Of a DNA stretch of 64,000 nucleotides, positions 44,323 to 54,290 are shown in pieces. Position numbers and translations under genes: made by a program. Source of the DNA: JAOARY01 sp045345765 (GTDB taxonomy: Bacteria > Bacillota > Clostridia > Peptostreptococcales > Peptostreptococcaceae). Location of the stretch: assembly GCA_045345765.1 (NCBI GenBank), contig CP148265.1, forward strand, positions 496,001 through 560,000, read 5' to 3'. Position 1 is the first letter of the stretch. Each line of letters starts with the position of its first letter. The notes below the pieces were generated by a model. The model had not been told where the DNA came from, ran no database searches, and worked only from the letters and a program-made list of their open reading frames with translations.

Positions 44323-45447
44323 TTAAATCATATCTATTACATTTATATTTCTATATTCTTTATTATTTAAATTTAAAATTTCATTCGTATTTTTTATTCT
44401 TATATATGGCTTATATATACCTTCTTCTGGAACAAAAACAACTTCTCCAACTCGTCCATCCGAAAGTTTTACTTCACTACCCACAAAAGATGAGCCTATT
44501 CTGTGCAAAAAATTATACAGTATCTTTATGTCTAATTTTTCAACATATTCTGTTTCCAATATTTTTATTGCATCAAATGGAGTATTTTTCTTCCTATACG
44601 AAGTTTCTGATGTCAATGTATCATAAACCATTGCAATTGCTATAACTCTAGCATATAAAGGTATATCATCACCACTTAATATCCCAGGGTAACCACTACC
44701 ATCATATCTTTCATTATGATATAGTACAGCATCTTTGACATCTTTTGATATAAAATTCATATCCTGTATTAATTCATAACTATATTTTGGATATTTAGTC
44801 ATAAGCTCTCTTTGTTTTTCTTCATTATAACCTATATTTTCTATAAGTTCTTCTAAAACTTTATATCTTCCTATATCTGAAAGTAATGCACTTAATGTCA
44901 ATTCCTCAAGTTGATGTTTATCTAAATTAATCCATTTTCCTATTGTATAGCTTATTAATGCTAAATTTGTAGAATGTGCGTAAACTGAAAAATTCTCATT
45001 TTTTATTTTGGAAATAAATTGCAAAATACTAAAGGCTTTGTTGTCATAATCCCAAGCTATTTTAGTTCTTTCTTGAAGTTTTTCCTTTTCAATATCTTTT
45101 CCGTCAATTATATCTTGAAAATCTGTTTTTAAATGATCTACAACATTTTCAAAGCTCTCTTTAAAAGAAGTTACTTCAAGTTCTCTTTGAATTTTTAACA
45201 AATCTTCTTTTGATATATTTTCATTTTTATCAATTTTAGTCTTGATTTTATTTGCAATTCTTATTTTTTCGCTATCTTCTGATTTTATTTCAATTTCTTT
45301 AATATCATGATTTAAAAGTAATTTTTTTAAAAGCATTTCATTTTCTATTACATAACCTTTATAAAGAAGCATAGTACCATTGATACCTAATACATCTTTG
45401 TTTATTACCATACCCTCTTTAATTTTATCTATAGGAACTCTTTTCAT
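44323..45447 (-). CDS. HD-GYP-like protein with degenerate HD pair
   Basis: About 374 residues. A ~120-residue N-terminal region (GMVINKDVLGINGTMLLYKG, DUF3391-like) precedes the HD-GYP fold. The first metal His (YAHSTNLALISY), the HNERYDGSGYP motif and the following DDIPLYARVIAIAMVYD are kept. The HD pair, however, reads LLSDIGRYKV: Ser replaces the metal-binding His and Arg replaces the usual Lys. A c-di-GMP phosphodiesterase should not work fully without that His, so this may be a binding-only effector. The start is the ATG at 45447; the GTG at 45456 lies in the GAGGTG ribosome site. Confidence 0.85.
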   Translation of the reverse strand: MKRVPIDKIKEGMVINKDVLGINGTMLLYKGYVIENEMLLKKLLLNHDIKEIEIKSEDSEKIRIANKIKTKIDKNENISKEDLLKIQRELEVTSFKESFENVVDHLKTDFQDIIDGKDIEKEKLQERTKIAWDYDNKAFSILQFISKIKNENFSVYAHSTNLALISYTIGKWINLDKHQLEELTLSALLSDIGRYKVLEELIENIGYNEEKQRELMTKYPKYSYELIQDMNFISKDVKDAVLYHNERYDGSGYPGILSGDDIPLYARVIAIAMVYDTLTSETSYRKKNTPFDAIKILETEYVEKLDIKILYNFLHRIGSSFVGSEVKLSDGRVGEVVFVPEEGIYKPYIRIKNTNEILNLNNKEYRNINVIDMI

Positions 45448-45596
45448 AATAAACACCTCTTAATTTCCTCTAATATAATACTTGTGCAACTCAATTTGAG
45501 ATTTAAATTAATTATATGAAACGATTATATCATTTTATATAATTAATTTAAATCCAACCATAATCCTATATAAATAAAATTTATTAATATATTTTA

Positions 45597-45635
45597 AAAA
45601 AAGGACTATCTAACAAAGTTAGATAATCCTTTTTA
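45597..45635 (-). terminator. Terminator of the glycogen operon / HPr-like gene
   Basis: AAAAAGGATTATCTAAC, loop TTT, GTTAGATAGTCCTTTTTTT on the minus strand, 33 bases after the HPr-like stop. Confidence 0.88.
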
Positions 45636-45670
45636 ACCCTTTAATTATCTAAATAAAACGAATGTAACTT

Positions 45671-45910
45671 CTAATCATTCGATAAATGAGATCCTTGCAT
45701 CAAGAAATTTAAAACAGCTTTTTTCTCTTCATTATCTTCAACTTCAACAATTACATTTTCAGGATTTTCATTTATTATATACATAGCTCCAATTATAGAT
45801 TTCGCATTAACCTTATATTCACCTGATTTTAAATATACTTTACCCTTTAATTTTGATACAAAATCAACAAATCCATTTATATCTTCTACCTTTATAAAAT
45901 TCGCTCTCAA
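45671..45910 (-). CDS. HPr/Crh-like protein lacking the phospho-histidine
   Basis: 79 residues with the HPr fold length. The Ser46 region is conserved (KVNAKSIIGAMYI; Ser38 here), matching VNLKSIMGVM of HPr. The GIHARPA active site is absent: the aligned stretch reads EDINGFVDFV, with no His. It therefore cannot pass phosphate from Enzyme I, but HPr kinase could still modify the Ser, as in Crh. It is the last gene of the glycogen operon, 93 bases after glgP. In E. coli HPr binds and activates glycogen phosphorylase, so a dedicated regulator of GlgP is an attractive reading. TTG start behind GAGGGA. Confidence 0.7.
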   Translation of the reverse strand: MRANFIKVEDINGFVDFVSKLKGKVYLKSGEYKVNAKSIIGAMYIINENPENVIVEVEDNEEKKAVLNFLMQGSHLSND

Positions 45911-46003
45911 TTTTCTTCCCTCTTTCTTTGTATATATTTAGAATATTTTTTAAACATTCTAAATTCATTATACTAATAAATTTATTAAATTAATAGGATT
46001 TAC

Positions 46004-48433
46004 TTATAGTTGTCTTGTTAGGGATTTTACATTCCATATTCCAGTTGCATATTCATATATAGTTCTATCACTTGAAAATACTCCTGATTTAGCTATATTT
46101 ATAAGGCATTTTTCGTTCCAGCTATCTAAATTTCTATACATTGAATCAACTTTTTTATGAGCTTCTATATACGACTCAAAATCTTTTAATACGAAATATT
46201 CATCATTATATTTCAATAAAGAATCATATATACTCATAAATTCTTCTGCTGTATCTCCTAAAAATCCATTTATAAGTTGATCTAATACTCTTTTTATTCT
46301 AGGATCATTATTATAAAATTCTCTTGAATGATAAGATCCATTTCTGTAATATTCCAACACCTCTTTTTCATTCATTCCAAATATTACAATATTATCGTCT
46401 TTTACCTTATCGTTAATCTCTATATTTGCACCATCTAAAGTACCTAAAGTTATCGCTCCATTCATCATAAACTTCATATTTCCAGTTCCAGAAGCTTCCT
46501 TCGTAGCAGTTGATATTTGTTCACTAATATTTGCTGAAGGTATAATTTTTTCAGCTAATGTTACATTATAGTTTTCTAAAAATACTACTTTGATTCTATC
46601 TTTAATTCTCTTATCATTATTTATTTTATCTCCAACTGTGTTTATAAGTTTTATAGTTTGTTTAGCAATATGATAAGAAGGTGCTGCTTTAGCTCCAAAT
46701 AAGAAAGTTCTTGGAACAATATCCATATTAGGATTTTCTAAAAGTTCATTATATAAATGAAGTATATGAAGTATATTTAGTACCTGTCTTTTATATTCAT
46801 GAAGTCTTTTTACCTGAATATCAAATATAGAATTTGGATCTATCTTTATATTATATTTATCCTTTATTTTATTTGCTAAAAGTTTTTTATTATCTTGTTT
46901 TATATTATAAATCTCATCTCTTAAAGATTTATCATTATGTTTTAATAAATTTTCTAAATTAGTCGGATATCTAACCCATCCCATACCAATTGTTTCACTG
47001 ATTAAATTAGCAAGCTTCGGATTAGCATTTAATAACCATCTTCTATGAGTTATTCCATTTGTTTTATTATTAAATTTAAATGGATAAAGATTATAAAAAT
47101 CTCTAAGTTCTTGTTTTTTAAGAATTTCTGTATGAATTTTGGCAACTCCATTTACACTATGACTTGCAGCTATTGCAAGATGAGCCATTTTAACAGAACC
47201 ATCTTCTATTATAGACATTCTTCTAACCATATCTTCATTTCTTGGATATTTAAGTCTAATTTCATCACAGAATCTTAAATTTATCTCTTCTATTATCATA
47301 AATATTCTAGGAAGCAAATGTCTAAACATATCTATTGGCCATTTTTCAAGAGCTTCAGCCATAATTGTATGATTTGTATAAGATATAACATTAGTAGTTA
47401 TTCTTCTTGCCTCTTCCCAAGATAAGCCTTCTTCATCTAATAATATTCTCATAAGTTCTGGTACAGCAAGTGCTGGATGTGTGTCATTTATATGAATAGC
47501 TATATATTCATCCAAATCATCTATGCTCTTGCCTCTTTTTTTATAAGTTCTTATTATACTTTGAAGACCAGCTGAAACTAAAAAATATTCCTGCTTAAGT
47601 CTTAAATATCTACCTTCTTCAATTGAATCATCTGGATATAAAACTTGAGAAATAGATTCTGCCAAATATTTATTTTCAAAAGCTTTAACATAATCCCCTC
47701 TACTAAAAGAAGAAAAATCAAAATCACCTTCACAAGGTTCTGCACTCCAAAGTCTAAGTGTATTTACTGTTGTATTTTTGTATCCAATTATAGGAGTATC
47801 ATAAGGAACTGCATTTATAACTTCGTAGTCCTTATGTTCAAATTCTAATCTTTTATTTACTTCTTTATACTCTATTCTTCCACCAAATTTAACCTTAACC
47901 ATTTTATCTGGTCTTTTTGTTTCCCAAACATTTTCTGTTTGAAGCCAAGTTTCAGGAAATTCTACTTGATAACCATCTACTATTTTTTGTTCAAATAGAC
48001 CTTTTTTATATCTAATCCCACAACCATGACCAGGTATCAAAGTCGCTGCCATAGAATCTAAAAAACAAGCTGCAAGTCTTCCAAGACCTCCATTTCCAAG
48101 TCCTGGATCTTTTTCAACCTCTATTAAATCTTCAATATCTATGTCTAATTCCATAAGTGCTTCTTTACAAACACCTTTTATACCTAGATTCATCAAATTA
48201 TTAGATAATAATTTTCCAAGCAAAAATTCTATAGAAAAATAATAAACTTGTTTTTCATCATGTTCTATATAATTTTTATTAGTCATTATCCAATTTTCAC
48301 TTACATATTCTTTTAATACACTTCCAAGTGAATAATATTTTTCAAATGTTGTACTGTCTTCTAAGTCTTTTGTATATAAAGTTCTAAGCTTTCTTAAAAA
48401 ATCAATTTTTACCTGTTCCTTAGTTATCCTCAT
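46004..48433 (-). CDS. glgP: Glycogen phosphorylase
   Basis: About 809 residues, GT35 family. NGGLGRLAACFLDSMA, THRRWLLNANP, KRLHEYKRQVLN and the PLP site EASGTGNMKFMMNGA with GTLDGANIEI are all present. It releases glucose 1-phosphate from glycogen. The start is the ATG at 48433 with GGAGG 7 bases upstream; a TTG one codon earlier is less likely. It is fifth in the glg operon and faces the HPr-like gene downstream. Confidence 0.96.
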   Translation of the reverse strand: MRITKEQVKIDFLRKLRTLYTKDLEDSTTFEKYYSLGSVLKEYVSENWIMTNKNYIEHDEKQVYYFSIEFLLGKLLSNNLMNLGIKGVCKEALMELDIDIEDLIEVEKDPGLGNGGLGRLAACFLDSMAATLIPGHGCGIRYKKGLFEQKIVDGYQVEFPETWLQTENVWETKRPDKMVKVKFGGRIEYKEVNKRLEFEHKDYEVINAVPYDTPIIGYKNTTVNTLRLWSAEPCEGDFDFSSFSRGDYVKAFENKYLAESISQVLYPDDSIEEGRYLRLKQEYFLVSAGLQSIIRTYKKRGKSIDDLDEYIAIHINDTHPALAVPELMRILLDEEGLSWEEARRITTNVISYTNHTIMAEALEKWPIDMFRHLLPRIFMIIEEINLRFCDEIRLKYPRNEDMVRRMSIIEDGSVKMAHLAIAASHSVNGVAKIHTEILKKQELRDFYNLYPFKFNNKTNGITHRRWLLNANPKLANLISETIGMGWVRYPTNLENLLKHNDKSLRDEIYNIKQDNKKLLANKIKDKYNIKIDPNSIFDIQVKRLHEYKRQVLNILHILHLYNELLENPNMDIVPRTFLFGAKAAPSYHIAKQTIKLINTVGDKINNDKRIKDRIKVVFLENYNVTLAEKIIPSANISEQISTATKEASGTGNMKFMMNGAITLGTLDGANIEINDKVKDDNIVIFGMNEKEVLEYYRNGSYHSREFYNNDPRIKRVLDQLINGFLGDTAEEFMSIYDSLLKYNDEYFVLKDFESYIEAHKKVDSMYRNLDSWNEKCLINIAKSGVFSSDRTIYEYATGIWNVKSLTRQL

Positions 48434-48459
48434 CAAAAAACCTCCAATGAATTAAAACA

Positions 48460-49887
48460 CTAAAATAAAGACTCATAAACATTTTTATATTCCAAAGCTG
48501 ATTGTTTCCAGCTAAAATCGCAATCCATAGCGTTTTTAACCATTCTTTTAAATTCTTTTTTGTCATTATATAAATTAATTGCATCTTTTATCTTATAAAG
48601 CATATCATGTGCATTATAATTTGAAAAACTAAAACCATTTCCCTCCTTAGTATATTCGTTATAAGGAGTTATTGTATCTTTTAACCCCCCAGTTTCTCTT
48701 ACAATTGGTAGTGAACCATATTTTAAAGCTATAAGTTGAGTAAGACCACAAGGCTCAAATTTAGAAGGCATCAAACAAAAATCACCACTTGCATATATTC
48801 TATGAGCTAAAGTATTATTAAATTCTATAATACCTCTAAATTTAGCTTTGTACTTTTCTTCCATTCTTCTAAAAAAGTCCTCATAATAATAATCCCCAGT
48901 TCCAATCAATATAAACTGTAAATTTAAATCCATTATTTCCTCAAAAACATGCATTATAAGGTCTACTCCCTTTTGTTCAACAAGTCTAGATATAAAAAAT
49001 AATATTGGAATATCTTTATTAACTTCAAGCCCCATATCTTTTTGAAATTCCATTTTATTTTTAACTTTGTTTTTTAAATTTCTAGAATCATATTTATGAT
49101 ATAATTTATCATCTGTTTTTGGATCAAATATATGATAGTCCACACCATTTAATACCCCTTGTAATTTGTATGATTTTTCTCTTAATATTCCATCCAAACC
49201 TTCTCCATAAAATTCATATTTAATCTCGTCTGCATAAGTTTTACTGACTGTTGTTACAAGGTCAGATTCAACAATAGCACCTTTTGTAAAGTTGGCAGTA
49301 TTATAAAATTCCAACTTATCTTTTGTATAATAATCATAAGGTAAATTAAATAAATCTTTTAGAATATCTAATCCATATCTTCCTTGATATCTTAAATTAT
49401 GAATTGTATATATTGTCTTTATATCTTTGTATTCATCAAATTTCTTATAATCAGCATTTAATAGCACTGATGCCATTGATGTTTGCCAATCGTTTAGATG
49501 AAGTACATTTGGTATAAAATCAATATATTTTACCGCTTCTATTATTGCTCTTGAAAAAAATGCAAATCTTTCAGCATCATCATAATATCCATATGCTCCA
49601 GGTCTTTTAAAGTAATATTCATTGTCTACAAAATAAAATGGAATTCCATGATGCTCTAAATATTCAATTCCACAGTATTGTTCTCTCCAACCTACGTTAA
49701 CCTTAAACTTTGCTATTTTTTTTAATTTCTTCTTATATTGTTCTGGAATTTCTTTATACTTAGGCATTATCACCCTTATATCAGTATCCATCTTTCTAAG
49801 TGCATTTGGAAGACCAAATGACACATCTCCAAGACCTCCACTTTTAAAAAATGGGTATGCTTCAGATGTAGCAAATAAAACTTTCAT
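48460..49887 (-). CDS. glgA: Glycogen synthase
   Basis: 475 residues, GT5 family. N-terminal KSGGLGDV (ADP-glucose binding), HLNDWQTSM and TIHNLRYQG in the first Rossmann domain; EPCGLTQLIALKYG and RETGGLKDT in the second. It extends alpha-1,4-glucan from ADP-glucose. 13 bases after glgD. Confidence 0.96.
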   Translation of the reverse strand: MKVLFATSEAYPFFKSGGLGDVSFGLPNALRKMDTDIRVIMPKYKEIPEQYKKKLKKIAKFKVNVGWREQYCGIEYLEHHGIPFYFVDNEYYFKRPGAYGYYDDAERFAFFSRAIIEAVKYIDFIPNVLHLNDWQTSMASVLLNADYKKFDEYKDIKTIYTIHNLRYQGRYGLDILKDLFNLPYDYYTKDKLEFYNTANFTKGAIVESDLVTTVSKTYADEIKYEFYGEGLDGILREKSYKLQGVLNGVDYHIFDPKTDDKLYHKYDSRNLKNKVKNKMEFQKDMGLEVNKDIPILFFISRLVEQKGVDLIMHVFEEIMDLNLQFILIGTGDYYYEDFFRRMEEKYKAKFRGIIEFNNTLAHRIYASGDFCLMPSKFEPCGLTQLIALKYGSLPIVRETGGLKDTITPYNEYTKEGNGFSFSNYNAHDMLYKIKDAINLYNDKKEFKRMVKNAMDCDFSWKQSALEYKNVYESLF

Positions 49888-49900
49888 TTTAAATACTCCT

Positions 49901-51019
49901 TTATATTGTTTTATTTTTCTTTATGACAAGTGGATTTTTTACTCCACCGATAAGTTCTTTACCTTTTGTAACTAAAACATTCTTATCCAGTATCACATTT
50001 TCTAAATAAACATCATCTTCAATCTCACATTTTTGCATCAAAATAGAATTCTTTATAGTACAATTTTTACCTATTTTAACTCTCCTTGAAACTATAGAAT
50101 TTTCTATTTCCCCTTCTATTACACAACCATTTGCAATCAATGAATTCTTAGCTTTTGAATTTTTACCATATTTAACAGGTGGCTCATCTTTGATTTTTGT
50201 ATATATAGGTCCATTTTTGAAAAATAATTCTCTAGCTATATTCATGTCTAATAAATCCATACTTGATTTATAGTAATTTTCTATATTATTTATACAAGAT
50301 AAATAACCTTCAAATTTATAAGCATTAAATTTATAGTTTTTTACCCTTTCATGCAGCCCCTCCCTTAAATATTCATTTCTACCAGTAGCAATCATTTCTT
50401 CTAAAATTGATATTAATAAATCTTTTTTCAAAATATAAATTTCCATTGATATATCTAATTTATCCTTTGTGCATTTATTTTTACCAAAACTTAAAATATT
50501 GTTATTTGAATCAATATTTAAAACATCACAATTTATAAATCTATCCAAATCTTTGTTTACTGATTTATACATAATTGTTATATCAACATTGCTCTCTTTA
50601 TGGAATTCATAAAATTCTCTTAAATCAACATTACAAAGCATATAACTTGATGATAATATTACATAATTTTGTTTACTTCTTTTAAAATAATCCATAGTCA
50701 TTTTAAAATTATGAATATCACCTCTATAATGAACTGGACCGTATTCATCCATTATGGGATTAAACATAAAAAGCCCATCATTTTTTCTATCCAAATCCCA
50801 ATGTTTTCCGTTACTAATATGGTCTTGTAATGATCTATATTTATCATTAGTAAAAATCGACACATTTGAAATATCTGCATTTACAAAATTAGATAAGGCA
50901 AAATCTATTATTCTATATCTACCACCAAAAGGTATAGCAGATATTGGTCTAACTATTGTCAATTCTTGTATATCTCTATTATTTTCACTTAAATTTAATA
51001 CTCCCATTACATCATTCAT
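49901..51019 (-). CDS. glgD: ADP-glucose pyrophosphorylase-like subunit GlgD
   Basis: 372 residues. It resembles GlgC, but the N-terminal GGxGxRL nucleotide loop is replaced by MGVLNLSENNRD, and the catalytic Lys/Asp environment is not kept. SAIPFGGRYRIIDFALSN remains, and the left-handed beta-helix hexapeptides at the C-terminus are present. This is the Firmicutes GlgD, a regulatory partner that activates GlgC in a heterotetramer. Confidence 0.93.
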   Translation of the reverse strand: MNDVMGVLNLSENNRDIQELTIVRPISAIPFGGRYRIIDFALSNFVNADISNVSIFTNDKYRSLQDHISNGKHWDLDRKNDGLFMFNPIMDEYGPVHYRGDIHNFKMTMDYFKRSKQNYVILSSSYMLCNVDLREFYEFHKESNVDITIMYKSVNKDLDRFINCDVLNIDSNNNILSFGKNKCTKDKLDISMEIYILKKDLLISILEEMIATGRNEYLREGLHERVKNYKFNAYKFEGYLSCINNIENYYKSSMDLLDMNIARELFFKNGPIYTKIKDEPPVKYGKNSKAKNSLIANGCVIEGEIENSIVSRRVKIGKNCTIKNSILMQKCEIEDDVYLENVILDKNVLVTKGKELIGGVKNPLVIKKNKTI

Positions 51020-51031
51020 GATAAGCCCCCT

Positions 51032-52156
51032 CTAATACGCTGCTAAATATATCTCTTTTGAGTTTTGATTTCCTATTTTGCTATCCTTTTTAACTACATA
51101 GTCAGATGCTACTATTGCTTTTTCAACAATTGCACCTTCTTCAATTACTGCATTAGGCATTATAACAGAAGATTTTACAACTGCATTTTTACCAACATGC
51201 ACTCCTGGGAATAACACACTTTCATAAACTTCCCCTTCTACAATACACCCTTCATTTAATAATGAATTTTTGACAATTCCCGTATTAGTTATATAATTAG
51301 GTGGATTCATAGAGTTTACAGAATAAATTTTCCAAGATGCATCATGTAAGTCAAGTTCATTTTCATTGTCTAACAAATCCATATTAGCTTGCCATAAACT
51401 ATCTATAGTACCAACATCTTTCCAATAACTGTCAAATGAATAAGCATACATTCTAACATTATTTTTTAACATTTTTGGTATTATATCTTTTCCAAAGTCG
51501 TTACTAGACTGATCATCTTTATCATCTTCTTCTAAATATTTCTTTAATACTTCCCAATCAAACACATAAATACCCATAGAAGCCAAATCATTTTTAGGTT
51601 CTTTTGGTTTTTCTTCAAATTCATAAATTGATAAATCTTCTTTCGTATTCATTATTCCAAATCTCGAGGCTTCTTCTAAATCAACTTTTATTACACCAAT
51701 AGTTGCTTGTGAATTTTTTTGTTTATGATATTTAATAACCTTCGAATAATCCATTTTATAAATATGATCTCCTGATAAAATAAGTACATATTTAGGATTA
51801 TATGTTTTTATAAAATCTATATTTTCATAAATTGCATTAGCTGTTCCTCTATACCATCTACCACCTTCATTACTGACATAAGGAGGCAAAATTCTAACTC
51901 CACCATTCATTCTGTCCAAATCCCAAGGGCTTCCAATACCTATATATGTATTTAATACAAGAGGTTGATATTGTGTTAAAACTCCAACATTATATATGCC
52001 TGAATTAGAACAATTGCTAAGAGGAAAATCTATTATTCTATACTTACCTCCAAAATTAACAGCAGGTTTTGCTAAATTTTTTGTAAGCTTACCAAGACGA
52101 CTTCCTTGTCCTCCTGCAAGTATCATTGCTATAGTTTCTGTCTTCTTTTTTCCCAT
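51032..52156 (-). CDS. glgC: Glucose-1-phosphate adenylyltransferase
   Basis: 374 residues. GGQGSRLGKLTKNLAKPAV (nucleotide loop), FGGKYRIIDFPLSNCSNSG, ILSGDHIYKMDY (catalytic Asp) and FEEKPKEP. C-terminal beta-helix. It makes ADP-glucose, the committed step of glycogen synthesis. 22 bases after glgB; GlgD follows by 12 bases. Confidence 0.96.
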   Translation of the reverse strand: MGKKKTETIAMILAGGQGSRLGKLTKNLAKPAVNFGGKYRIIDFPLSNCSNSGIYNVGVLTQYQPLVLNTYIGIGSPWDLDRMNGGVRILPPYVSNEGGRWYRGTANAIYENIDFIKTYNPKYVLILSGDHIYKMDYSKVIKYHKQKNSQATIGVIKVDLEEASRFGIMNTKEDLSIYEFEEKPKEPKNDLASMGIYVFDWEVLKKYLEEDDKDDQSSNDFGKDIIPKMLKNNVRMYAYSFDSYWKDVGTIDSLWQANMDLLDNENELDLHDASWKIYSVNSMNPPNYITNTGIVKNSLLNEGCIVEGEVYESVLFPGVHVGKNAVVKSSVIMPNAVIEEGAIVEKAIVASDYVVKKDSKIGNQNSKEIYLAAY

Positions 52157-52178
52157 ACAATCACCTTCTTAAGTCTTT

Positions 52179-54104
52179 TTATTTTTGATTTATTCTATAT
52201 AGATTTGAATCTATATCTTTTAACTTTATAAATGTAGCACTTAGCGGCGCTATTTTCACTTGTATATGTTGATTATAACCATTCCACTCTTCTTTTATTG
52301 CACATATATCTGCTTCATTGGTATTATTCAAACCACAAAAACACTCATAATCTGTATTTAGAATTTCTTTATATATTCCCATCTTTGGTACACCAATTTT
52401 ATAATAATCGTGAGTTACTGGTGTAAAATTAAAAATACATATTAAAAAATCATCTTCAATTTTTGATTTTCTTAAAAAAGCTATGATGCTTTGTTTATAG
52501 TTTCCTCCATCAATCCATGAAAAACCTTCACTCTCTAAATCCAATTCATAAAGAGGTTTTTGATCTAAATAGAATTTATTTAATACTTTCATAAAGTTTT
52601 TAAAATTATCATGAATTGGATAATCTAACATAAACCACTCTAATGAATTGCTATAATCCCATTCTCTAAATTGTGCAAATTCACACCCCATAAATAATAA
52701 TTTTTTGCCTGGATGTGCAATCATAAAAGCCATCAAAAGCCTTAAACTACTAAATTTCTGTTCATAACTTCCATACATTTTATCTATAAGCGATTTTTTA
52801 CCATGTACAACTTCATCATGGGATAAACTAAGAACATAATTCTCTGAAAAAGTATATTCAAATGAAAATGTCAAAAGTCCATGATGCCATTTTCTAAAAA
52901 TAGAATCCATCTCCATGTATTTTAAAATATCATTCATCCATCCCATATTCCATTTAAAATTAAAACCCAATCCACCTATATAAGTCGGTGCTGTAACAAG
53001 TGGCCAATCAGTTGATTCTTCTGCCATCATGAGTGGATTTTTAAAATATCTAAATACAGCTTCATGTAATTTTTTTAAAAACCTTATGGATTCTAGATTT
53101 TCTGTTCCACCATATTTATTCTTTCTTAATTCACCATCTTCTTTTCCAAAATTTAGGTATAACATATTAGCAACCGCATCAATTCTCATGCCATCAATAT
53201 GAAATTTATCAAAAAAATACACTGCATTAGAAATCAAAAAACTACAAACTTCCGGGCGTCCATGGTCAAAGTTTGAAGTCCCCCAGCCTAAATTTTCTCT
53301 TCTATCTTCATCTTCATATCCAAATAAATGTGTTCCATCAAATTCATAAAGACCATGTTCGTCTTTACAAAAATGACCTGGAACCCAGTCAAGTATCACG
53401 CCAATTCCTTCTTCATGCATTTTATTTACAAAATACATAAAATCCTTAGGCTCTCCATATCTACTAGTTACTGAATAGTATCCCGTTCCTTGATATCCCC
53501 AAGAACCATCAAAAGGATGTTCTATTATAGGCATTAACTCTATATGTGTATAATTCATATCTTTTAAATATGTACTTAACATATCTGCCATTTCCCTATA
53601 AGTGTAAAATTCTCCGTCTTGTTTTTGCTTCCATGAACCCAAGTGAACCTCATATATATTCATAGGTTCTTGTAAATAATTTTTATTTTCTCTATCTTTC
53701 ATCCATTTCTTATCTGACCATATAAAATCATTAATATTATAAATAACCGATGCTGTATTTGGCCTTAATTCACTATGAAAAGCATATGGGTCTGATTTTA
53801 ATTTAACTTTATTATTTTTAGATTTTATATGGTATTTATAAATATCATATTCATTTAAATTATCAATGAATATCGACCATATATTACAATCTTTATTTTT
53901 TATCATCGGATTTTTTGATTCATCCCAATTATTAAAATCACCAACAATGCTAATATAAGAAGCATTTGGTGCCCATAAATTAAATAATACTCCTTGTTTT
54001 CCATCTCTACTTATTATATGCGAACCCAAAAAATTATAACTATGAAAGTGATTGCCCTGATGAAATAAATAAATATCATCTTTTGAAAAATTAATTAGTT
54101 CCAT
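52179..54104 (-). CDS. glgB: 1,4-alpha-glucan branching enzyme
   Basis: 641 residues, GH13. CBM48 at ~25-120 (FNLWAPNASYISIVGDFNNW), then the catalytic barrel: DWVPGHFC, GMRIDAVANMLY (nucleophile Asp), MAEESTDW (acid Glu) and LSHDEVVHGK. First gene of the glgBCDAP-HPr operon. The ribosome site GGGGGG lies 13 bases from the ATG, longer than normal. Confidence 0.95.
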   Translation of the reverse strand: MELINFSKDDIYLFHQGNHFHSYNFLGSHIISRDGKQGVLFNLWAPNASYISIVGDFNNWDESKNPMIKNKDCNIWSIFIDNLNEYDIYKYHIKSKNNKVKLKSDPYAFHSELRPNTASVIYNINDFIWSDKKWMKDRENKNYLQEPMNIYEVHLGSWKQKQDGEFYTYREMADMLSTYLKDMNYTHIELMPIIEHPFDGSWGYQGTGYYSVTSRYGEPKDFMYFVNKMHEEGIGVILDWVPGHFCKDEHGLYEFDGTHLFGYEDEDRRENLGWGTSNFDHGRPEVCSFLISNAVYFFDKFHIDGMRIDAVANMLYLNFGKEDGELRKNKYGGTENLESIRFLKKLHEAVFRYFKNPLMMAEESTDWPLVTAPTYIGGLGFNFKWNMGWMNDILKYMEMDSIFRKWHHGLLTFSFEYTFSENYVLSLSHDEVVHGKKSLIDKMYGSYEQKFSSLRLLMAFMIAHPGKKLLFMGCEFAQFREWDYSNSLEWFMLDYPIHDNFKNFMKVLNKFYLDQKPLYELDLESEGFSWIDGGNYKQSIIAFLRKSKIEDDFLICIFNFTPVTHDYYKIGVPKMGIYKEILNTDYECFCGLNNTNEADICAIKEEWNGYNQHIQVKIAPLSATFIKLKDIDSNLYRINQK

Positions 54105-54210
54105 ATCAATTATTGCTCCCCCCTTACTCTCTTTACCTGTAGATATTTACCCATTATTATTTGAAATAAATAAAAAAAATATATTTTAACAAAACTTTTT
54201 CATAAAAAAA

Positions 54211-54267
54211 TAAAGAGGAGAATATATAAAATTATAATTAAAATAATTTTATATATTTTCCTCTTGT
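54211..54267 (-). terminator. Terminator of the HtrA gene
   Basis: AAGAGGAGAATATATAAAAT and its near-exact inverse around a short loop; T-rich run on the minus strand. Confidence 0.85.
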
Positions 54268-54290
54268 AAAATTTAAATTAAAATCTATAT

